NCBI GenBank assembly: GCA_903846945.1
Contig: CAINCE010000047.1
Span: 1-34,077 of the forward strand
Source: an uncultured bacterium
GTDB lineage: Bacteria; Patescibacteriota; Minisyncoccia; Phycocordibacterales; PALSA-1337
Length of the DNA: 34,077 nucleotides
Direction of reading: 5' to 3'
Positions 27,724 to 34,077 of this stretch are shown in pieces. The position numbers and the translations under genes were made by a program. Numbering within the stretch: position 1 is the stretch's first letter; every line of letters begins with the position of its first letter. The notes under the pieces are model-generated. The model did no database searches. It was not told where the DNA came from and saw only the letters and a program-made list of their open reading frames with translations.

Positions 27724-27729
27724 ACGGCT

Positions 27730-28091
27730 AGGCTAGGAGGTTAGAGACTGGATCTTCTATGCATTCTATTGTTCGTGAAATGGCCACGCATGTTTGTATG
27801 AACTGCCTGGCCGGAGTACCGAAACATACCTGCATGAGCCATAAGGTAAAAAGGGGCTATCGGTTCCTCCATCGATGAAATGAAAAAGACTGGCCATTCT
27901 AGCGCCGAGATGTTAGCCATCCACTAGCATCACCGTGCAGCGACTTGTTCATTGCAATCCCCCCCTTCAGTCTCAAAGTACCTTCCTCAGCAAAGAGAAC
28001 GGCGAACACGATTAGTGCCATAGTCGATCGTATAGTCGTTCACTGAGGAAGGTGGTGTCACGAGTGATCCTTTAGGACATCGTGATTTTTT
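27730..28091 (+). ncRNA. candidate structured ncRNA of about 360 nt, unclassified
   Basis: Consensus promoter; hairpin 27780-27842; 11-bp ACCTTCCTCAG/CTGAGGAAGGT stem (27980-27990/28043-28053); terminator ending in T6; no convincing ORF. Confidence 0.5.
28059..28091 (+). terminator. Rho-independent terminator
   Basis: TCACGA gtgaTCC ttta GGAca TCGTGA TTTTTT. Confidence 0.65.
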
Positions 28092-28111
28092 CATACACAA
28101 GTAAATATTTA

Positions 28112-28148
28112 CAAGAAAAGAGCGCGATACCCTATGGTAACGCGCTCT
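28112..28148 (-). terminator. Rho-independent terminator, minus strand
   Basis: AGAGCGCG..TACC ctat GGTA..CGCGCTCT; minus-strand 3' end reads CTCTTTTCTTG. Confidence 0.7.
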
Positions 28149-28553
28149 CAATGCATAGACGATTCACTTAACAAACAGAACCGAACTGGGAGGAAATTGG
28201 CCGGCTGTGGTCAAAGGATTTGAGACCTGAAACCTATTTACTGACGGTCTCGAACCATGATGACAACGATTGTGTCTTGCGACGCCGGCGGTTTTTTGTT
28301 TGGCTAGGGACCGCAGTCCTGTTGCCTGGGAGCCATGAGGCACCCTATACCCCTCATTATCTACCATTGAGGGAATGGCTACTACGATATGACAGGAGCT
28401 TTCTTCGACTTCATCGGAGAGCTAACTGCTACCGCGGAGTATTGACTGTCCATGAGAAACATTACACCTATGCGAGAAATATTGCAAGTAGTTATACACA
28501 AGTTATCCACAGGTCGATAAATGTTAGTAAATTGACCTCCCAAAGAAACGAAT

Positions 28554-29750
28554 TTATGCAGCTCTCAAAATTTTATCTATCCTCTGTGCGATCTTCTTCA
28601 TATCCTTCTCCTTCGCACCACGAGTAGTCTCCGCAGCAGTTCCGAGGCGTATTCCAGATGGATCAAATGGTGATCGACTATCGAAAGGAATGGCATTTTT
28701 GTTTACGATGATACCTGCCGCTTCTAACTTTGAGCTAGCATCCTTGCCAGCGACAGCACCAGCCCCCTTTTCATTCTTCACTCCCCCATTCCAAGTATCG
28801 ACGAGGATGAGATGGCTGTCAGTGCCACCTGAGATGATCCTCCAACCAGCCAACTTCAGCTCCTCGGCCAATACAGCTGCGTTCTTCATCACCTGACTAG
28901 CATATTTCACGAACTTCTGGCTATCTGCTTCTTTGAGAGCCACCGCGACGGCCGCGATCTGATTTATATGAGGTCCACCCTGGAGTCCCGGAAAGACTGC
29001 TTTGTCTATCTTCTTGTCTAACTCCCTCATATCACGCTTCACAAATATGAGTGCCGCACGAGGACCGCGTAGAGTTTTATGAGTCGTCGTAGTCACGATA
29101 TCAGCATATGGAAATGGAGATGGATATACGCCGCCCGCCACGAGTCCGGCGATGTGTGACATATCAACCATGAGTAATGATCCTGCCGCATCTGCCACTT
29201 CGCGCATCCGTGTCCAGTCTATAGTCCGAGGATACGCTGTATAGCCACAGACAATGATGGCTGGTTTTTCTCTCATAGCCATCTCGCGTAGTTGATCATA
29301 ATTCAGTACTTCTGTGACTTTATCAACACCATACGGAACCTGCGTCCAGAATTTCCCTGTCGCAGAAACTTTATGCCCATGAGTTAGATGACCTCCTTGA
29401 TCTAGTGACATACCCATAATCTTCCCTCCTGGTGGGATGAGTGCTGTGTATACGGCCAAGTTCGCTGGTGATCCAGAGAGTGCCTGGACATTTACATGCC
29501 AATCTGTTGGGTCGAGTTTAAATAGTTTGAGTGCCCTCTCCCGGCATAGCTCCTCGATCTTGTCTACTATCAGATTGCCACCATAGTATCTCTTACCAGG
29601 ATAGCCTTCGGCATATTTATTGGTGAGTTCCGAACCGAGTGCCTCCAATACATCCTTGGACACATAATTCTCTGATGCGATCAGGTTCACTACTTTCTTC
29701 TGACGTTTCTTTTCCGCACTTATGAAGTTTTTTATTTGGGTGTCTTTCAT
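28554..29750 (-). CDS. glyA: serine hydroxymethyltransferase
   Basis: NLIASENYVSKDVLEALGSELTNKYAEGYPGKRYYGG ... DIVTTTTHKTLRGPRAALIFVK; start at MKDTQIK. Confidence 0.97.
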   Translation of the reverse strand: MKDTQIKNFISAEKKRQKKVVNLIASENYVSKDVLEALGSELTNKYAEGYPGKRYYGGNLIVDKIEELCRERALKLFKLDPTDWHVNVQALSGSPANLAVYTALIPPGGKIMGMSLDQGGHLTHGHKVSATGKFWTQVPYGVDKVTEVLNYDQLREMAMREKPAIIVCGYTAYPRTIDWTRMREVADAAGSLLMVDMSHIAGLVAGGVYPSPFPYADIVTTTTHKTLRGPRAALIFVKRDMRELDKKIDKAVFPGLQGGPHINQIAAVAVALKEADSQKFVKYASQVMKNAAVLAEELKLAGWRIISGGTDSHLILVDTWNGGVKNEKGAGAVAGKDASSKLEAAGIIVNKNAIPFDSRSPFDPSGIRLGTAAETTRGAKEKDMKKIAQRIDKILRAA

Positions 29751-29942
29751 AATATAAATACTAGCATAATGTATAAAAAAAGGGGCCCACCGATGCAACG
29801 CACATCAGCAGACCTTACCCAACCACAAACCACTATCACCGAACCCACAAACAAAACAAACAAACTAACATCTATAGTTATACCATAGATGTGGACAATT
29901 ATGCAAGGGGTATTGTGTCGCATTCACCCTCACCGAATATAC

Positions 29943-30365
29943 CTATTTCCCTGTACTCCCAAACCTGCCAGACCCTCGCGAAGTCTCTGACAACTCATCG
30001 ACTTCTTCGATCTTTGGTATTTCTACAGGAAATATGACGAGCTGTGCTATCTTGTGCCCTTTTTCTATCTTGTAATCCTCACTTCCTAGATTTATCAGAT
30101 TTACATTGTATTCACCTCTATATCCAGCATCATATACACCACCCATAGTATGAACTCCACCATTTTTCGGCAAACTCCCCTTATCTTTCACTATCGCCGC
30201 ATAACCCACCGGAAATTCCATTGCAAAACCAACAAAAAATATCTTTCTTTCACCAGGTTTCAATGCATAGTCCTCCGTTGCATACAGATCCATACCGACG
30301 TCGCCGGGATGAGCGTAGGAGGGCATCGTTGCATCTTTGTTGAGTCTTTTGATTTTAATTTTCAT
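29943..30365 (-). CDS. dut: dUTP diphosphatase (trimeric dUTPase)
   Basis: PGDVGMDLYA, KDKGSLPKNGGVHTMGGVYDAGYRGEYNVNLIN, GHKIAQLVI, SRGSGRFGSTGK (dUTPase motifs 1-5). Confidence 0.95.
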   Translation of the reverse strand: MKIKIKRLNKDATMPSYAHPGDVGMDLYATEDYALKPGERKIFFVGFAMEFPVGYAAIVKDKGSLPKNGGVHTMGGVYDAGYRGEYNVNLINLGSEDYKIEKGHKIAQLVIFPVEIPKIEEVDELSETSRGSGRFGSTGK

Positions 30366-30533
30366 AAAAGTAATTAGATATTCGTGTCATTTCCGCGATC
30401 CTCCAGCTGGCGGATGGAATGCATATATTATAGCGTAATGTTTAAAAGAAACGAATGCAATGCATAGCGAAGATTTGTGAAAGACTTTATGATACTATTT
30501 ACATTACTATTAATAATACTTCCCCAAACTACA

Positions 30534-31445
30534 ATGAAACCATATGCGGACCGTACACCAGACACACAGTATCAGAGCCTACTCAGAGAAATCCTAGAGA
30601 ATGGTGTGAGAACTCCTAGTCAGCAGGGCGTTGATGCGCTCACTGTCATCGGCCCTCGATCACTCCACTACAAGTTCGATAACGGTGTTCCACTCATAAC
30701 TGAGCGCAATCTCAATCCAAAGACTTCTGAGACTCTCCCCGTAACTATCTGGCAGCAAGCTATCGGTGAAATACTCGGATTCATGAATGGGGCCAGAACT
30801 CAGAAAGATCTAGAGAAATTTGGTTGCTATTGGTGGAGATGGTGGGTCACAAAAGAGAAATGTGAGAAACGCGGTCTCGAAGAAGGAGACCTCGGTCCAG
30901 GGTCATATGGCGCCGCTTTCCATGACTTCCCTACGAGTGAAGGTGCGCCTTACAATCAACTCAAGAATGTCATTGATCAAATAAAGGAGTCCCCTCATTT
31001 GCGAACTCACTTCATCACTCCATGGATACCTCAGTACATGATGCGCGGAGAAGGAAAACAACAGAAGGTTGTCGTCTGTCCATGTCATGGCTGGATACAC
31101 ATTAGAATCATAGAAAACAAACTGACTCTGCATATGATCCAGCGTTCAGCTGATGTTCCGGTCGGATTACCCCAAAACTTGATCCAATACGCAGCACTCG
31201 CCTTAGCTATCGCACATGTCACAGGTACAGAAGCATACGAATACGTCCATAGTTTCTCTGATGCACATATATATGTCGACCAGGTCGACTCTGTGAAAAC
31301 CATGCTCGAACGCGAACCCCGACGCCTCCCAACACTCACCCTAAGTACACCTCATGATGACATATTCGATTTCCGTCGTGAAGATTTTTCATTGACAGAC
31401 TACGATCCGCATCCAGGTATAAAGAAGATACCAGTAGCCATCTAA
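30534..31445 (+). CDS. thyA: thymidylate synthase (ThyA type, divergent)
   Basis: Catalytic Cys in VVVCPCHGWIHI followed by LTLHMIQRSADVPVGLPQNLIQYAALALAIAHVTG and HIYVDQVDSVKTMLER; start at MKPYADRTPDTQYQ. Confidence 0.9.
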   Translation: MKPYADRTPDTQYQSLLREILENGVRTPSQQGVDALTVIGPRSLHYKFDNGVPLITERNLNPKTSETLPVTIWQQAIGEILGFMNGARTQKDLEKFGCYWWRWWVTKEKCEKRGLEEGDLGPGSYGAAFHDFPTSEGAPYNQLKNVIDQIKESPHLRTHFITPWIPQYMMRGEGKQQKVVVCPCHGWIHIRIIENKLTLHMIQRSADVPVGLPQNLIQYAALALAIAHVTGTEAYEYVHSFSDAHIYVDQVDSVKTMLEREPRRLPTLTLSTPHDDIFDFRREDFSLTDYDPHPGIKKIPVAI

Positions 31446-31446
31446 C

Positions 31447-31920
31447 ATGGAAAAGAAATTCATCAATGTCGAGCATGTCCGTCGTGAGGACCAGAAAGTG
31501 GTCATGGATCAGATTGCAGCTGAAAAACACTGCCCTTTTTGCACAGAAAATCTCGTCAAATATCACAAGAAGCCCATTCTCAAAGAAGGTAAATATTGGA
31601 TATTTACTGACAATCAGTGGCCTTACGAAAAGATTACGAACCAATTATTAGCAATATATATCACTCATATCGAGCACATTCAGGATATGGATCCAGCAGC
31701 TGGAGCAGAACTGATCGAATTCTTCAAGGAAGAAGCTACGAAAAGGAACATTCCAGGTGGTGGCATCGCTATGCGTTTTGGGAGTAGTCCACATGGATCG
31801 TATGGAAATAGTGTTATGCATATTCACGCACATCTCATAGAACCTGATCTAGAAGCCCTGGCACCTGACGAAAAATGGAAATTTACCTTTGGTAAGTCTG
31901 GGAAGAAAGGGTCAAAATGA
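31447..31920 (+). CDS. HIT family protein
   Basis: HCPFCTENL and NSVMHIHAHLIEPD (histidine triad); starts 1 nt after the thyA stop. Confidence 0.88.
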   Translation: MEKKFINVEHVRREDQKVVMDQIAAEKHCPFCTENLVKYHKKPILKEGKYWIFTDNQWPYEKITNQLLAIYITHIEHIQDMDPAAGAELIEFFKEEATKRNIPGGGIAMRFGSSPHGSYGNSVMHIHAHLIEPDLEALAPDEKWKFTFGKSGKKGSK

Positions 31921-31925
31921 TTAAA

Positions 31926-32837
31926 CTATTTCCCCGTCTTTACAAAGATTATCTTCACTCCCCTACTTTTCAATATCCTCTCACCGTCTAGAACACCGTA
32001 ACCATCAGCATAGAAAATTTCCTTGATACCAGAATATGCGATCAATTTTGCGCACGGTGGACATGGAAATGTCGTGGCATACATTGATGCACCTTCTAGG
32101 GAGATACCCACCCTCGCTGCTTCCGCTATCAGCTTTGCCTCACAATGAAATGATGTAGATAGTTCCACATTGATACCCTTGGAGAAATCTGCCCTAGGAT
32201 CACCCTCCACATATGGCATCTGTTCATTTGGTACGGCATGATTGTGCGTTTTCATGATAACTATCCCCCCCTTTACCACTGCAGCACCTATATGACGCCA
32301 CCAGTCAGAACTCTTCCCTGCATCCCCCTTCAATTCTTTAATAAGTTTCTTATCAAATGACTTTATCGATACTTCCTGATCCGCATTCACAGGTTGACCA
32401 TCGAAAGACTTGTGCTTGTCCCAACGTAGGAATATAGAATCGAAATTCACTTTGGCATTCAACAAATATTTGTCAGCTAGATTCTGCATTACATCCTCAT
32501 CTGGCATTATGAATTCAACATTTGAACCACCTTTTATCGATCCTTCCCTCTTTATTTCCGCATTCTTCAAGCTTATCCCATCTATTTTCTTCAAATCAGC
32601 TTCTCCTATGACTTTTACTTCTTTGAATATACCCAACGAATCGATAGCCTTCTTCATTAGCAGAGGATCAATAGCTCGAAGATCTTTGGTTAATTGTTTA
32701 TAATTCTTGGAAATGTCAGTACCGATCAGAAATAGTTCCTTCGCATATCGATGTTTGTTAAAAAAGCGCAGATACCCTTCATGGAGCACTGGGACATACG
32801 CGACAATTATCTTTTTATTATCTGTCCCTTTTTTCAT
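31926..32837 (-). CDS. dCMP/cytidine deaminase-like protein with N-terminal nucleotidyltransferase-like domain
   Basis: FHCEAKLIAEAARVG (HxE) and TFPCPPCAKLIAYSGIKEIFY (PCxxC) zinc deaminase motifs; about 130-aa N-terminal segment with IVAYVPVLHEGYLRFFNKHRYAKELFLIGTDI. Confidence 0.8.
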   Translation of the reverse strand: MKKGTDNKKIIVAYVPVLHEGYLRFFNKHRYAKELFLIGTDISKNYKQLTKDLRAIDPLLMKKAIDSLGIFKEVKVIGEADLKKIDGISLKNAEIKREGSIKGGSNVEFIMPDEDVMQNLADKYLLNAKVNFDSIFLRWDKHKSFDGQPVNADQEVSIKSFDKKLIKELKGDAGKSSDWWRHIGAAVVKGGIVIMKTHNHAVPNEQMPYVEGDPRADFSKGINVELSTSFHCEAKLIAEAARVGISLEGASMYATTFPCPPCAKLIAYSGIKEIFYADGYGVLDGERILKSRGVKIIFVKTGK

Positions 32838-32840
32838 ACC

Positions 32841-33467
32841 TTACTTGCGCTTGGCCTCTTGATAACCCATGAGAGTACTACTGATCATGTCTGCCACCTT
32901 GGGAAGGATTGCTTTTTCAAACTTCTTCGCGAGAGAGAGCTGGAGTCTACGGATCTTTGCACTAGTAGAGGTTGTAGCCATCGGTTTCAAGACGATGATC
33001 TCGCCACAATATTTTGCCATTTCCTTCATTTTTTGTTTGCCATTTTTCTTCACAGTTTCATCCGTAACAATGAGAACATCAGGTTGAACGGTCTTTATGA
33101 GGTGCCACCTAGGCATATTTAACTCTTTTACGGTGACAATGTCGACTGGACGCAGGTGTGTGACCATCTCCAATCTCTCGGTTTGTGGAACGAGAGGACG
33201 ATCTGGGCCTTTACGATGGCGAACCTTTTTATCACTGTCCACCCCAACAACGAGGAGGTCTCCATGCTTCTTTGCTTCTTCAAAATATCGTGCATGGCCG
33301 ATATGGACCATATCATAGGTTCCTTGAGTGAGTATGATCCTGAGTCCTATGCCTTTACAGTGTTCAACTAGCTTTTTGAGTTTCCCGTAGTCAGGAACAA
33401 AACGATCATCAAAGTTTGAATTGATTCCAAATATACCTCCATTCGTGCTGTATCGTTTTATAGACAT
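32841..33467 (-). CDS. cytidylyltransferase-like (RfaE2/TagD-type) nucleotidyltransferase
   Basis: ILTQGTYDMVHIGHARYFEEAKKHGDLLVVGVDSDKKVRHRKGPDRPLVPQTERLEMV (HxGH motif). Confidence 0.88.
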   Translation of the reverse strand: MSIKRYSTNGGIFGINSNFDDRFVPDYGKLKKLVEHCKGIGLRIILTQGTYDMVHIGHARYFEEAKKHGDLLVVGVDSDKKVRHRKGPDRPLVPQTERLEMVTHLRPVDIVTVKELNMPRWHLIKTVQPDVLIVTDETVKKNGKQKMKEMAKYCGEIIVLKPMATTSTSAKIRRLQLSLAKKFEKAILPKVADMISSTLMGYQEAKRK

Positions 33468-33516
33468 GTGTGTATGTAAAGCTATCACAATGCGAGTCAT
33501 GCTACAATATAGACAT

Positions 33517-34023
33517 ATGCAGATAAAATGTTTCCTCATCTCCTGTCTCACCACCGACGGCTACATCGGCAAACATTCTACACATGCCGCCATGTGGACC
33601 AGTAAGGAGGACAAAAAGAGGTTCATAGAGATCACCAAACGCGCCGGTGTCATCGTCATGGGTCAGAATACATGGACAACACTCGGTGGGAAACCACTCA
33701 AAAACCGTTTAAATATCGTCTACTCCCCTACACCACTCACTCCAGTCGAAGGGATGGAGGTAACAACCAAGTCTCCGGCTGACCTGTTAGCCGAGCTCGA
33801 GTCTCGTGGATTCAAAGAAGTTGCCATATGCGGCGGTTCGCAGATATATACGATGTTTATGAAGGCTGGTTTGGTAGATACACTGTACCTCACGATAGAG
33901 CCCGTCGTTTTCGGTGATGGTATGAGGTTATTCAAGGAAGATATGGACTACAAGTTGAATCTAGAAGAGTGTACGAAGACGGAGACTGGGACGTTGTTGC
34001 TGACTTATAAGGTGGTGAAATAA
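33517..34023 (+). CDS. dihydrofolate reductase family protein
   Basis: CFLISCLTTDGYIGKHS, AGVIVMGQNTWTTLGGKPLKNRLNIVYS, VAICGGSQIYTMFMKAGLVDTLYLTIEPVVFGDGMRLF; likely FolA role. Confidence 0.85.
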   Translation: MQIKCFLISCLTTDGYIGKHSTHAAMWTSKEDKKRFIEITKRAGVIVMGQNTWTTLGGKPLKNRLNIVYSPTPLTPVEGMEVTTKSPADLLAELESRGFKEVAICGGSQIYTMFMKAGLVDTLYLTIEPVVFGDGMRLFKEDMDYKLNLEECTKTETGTLLLTYKVVK

Positions 34024-34026
34024 ACT

Positions 34027-34073
34027 ACCTCGCAGCAAGCTGGCGAGGTATTAAGTGGAAGCTCTGCTTCTTT
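34027..34073 (+). terminator. tandem hairpins after the DHFR gene
   Basis: ACCTCGC agcaagctg GCGAGGT and GAAGC tct GCTTC TTT. Confidence 0.5.
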
Positions 34074-34077
34074 ACGC

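Noticed and set aside
27730-28485. tmRNA, RNase P RNA or tRNA
   Set aside because: Fragments resemble pieces (e.g. GGGAGGAAA at 28188, GACTGTCCA at 28444, GGTTCGAGACC on minus), but the required pairings (P4, T-arm/acceptor with CCA) do not form, so no assignment was made.
28220-28627. 135-aa + ORF and 28164-28367 minus ORF
   Set aside because: Overlap each other and the glyA end; no protein-like conservation, and hairpin structure better explains the region.
1-34077. CRISPR array, transposase/IS, prophage, rRNA
   Set aside because: No regularly spaced direct repeats, transposase or phage structural motifs, or rRNA cores recognised anywhere.

Overview
The window is gene-dense and mostly minus-strand. 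Short intergenic spacing, a highly reduced gene style and many housekeeping genes suggest a Patescibacteria/CPR-like bacterium, but that taxonomy is inference. Housekeeping genes recognised by motif: AI-2E/PerM-like permease, M16 peptidase, glyS, a large surface/membrane protein, recO, ileS, argS, glyA, dut, thyA, a HIT protein, a dCMP-deaminase-like fusion, an RfaE2-like nucleotidyltransferase and DHFR. The accessory core (about 7.5-22 kb) is a branched-chain-amino-acid-type (HAAT/Liv) ABC transporter locus. It has one translocon (livF, livG, livM, livH) and five LivK-like substrate-binding protein (SBP) loci: three intact, one truncated, one frameshifted at a poly-G tract. Four of the SBP loci are divergently paired with a TrmB-like regulator gene. 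Four copies of a 27-bp palindrome (AAAGTTGACYAAnnTTTGGTCAACTTT) punctuate this locus. One copy overlaps a near-consensus promoter of a TrmB gene, and two lie inside 102-bp direct repeats that bracket a complete SBP-TrmB module. Other notable signals: an isoleucyl-tRNA synthetase with a complete histidine-phosphatase domain inserted in it; several candidate structured non-coding RNAs with promoter and/or terminator signatures; likely leaderless regulator mRNAs; and in-frame low-complexity repeat insertions in housekeeping genes. No CRISPR array, transposase, rRNA or clear tRNA was seen. No database search was possible, so all novelty claims are provisional.
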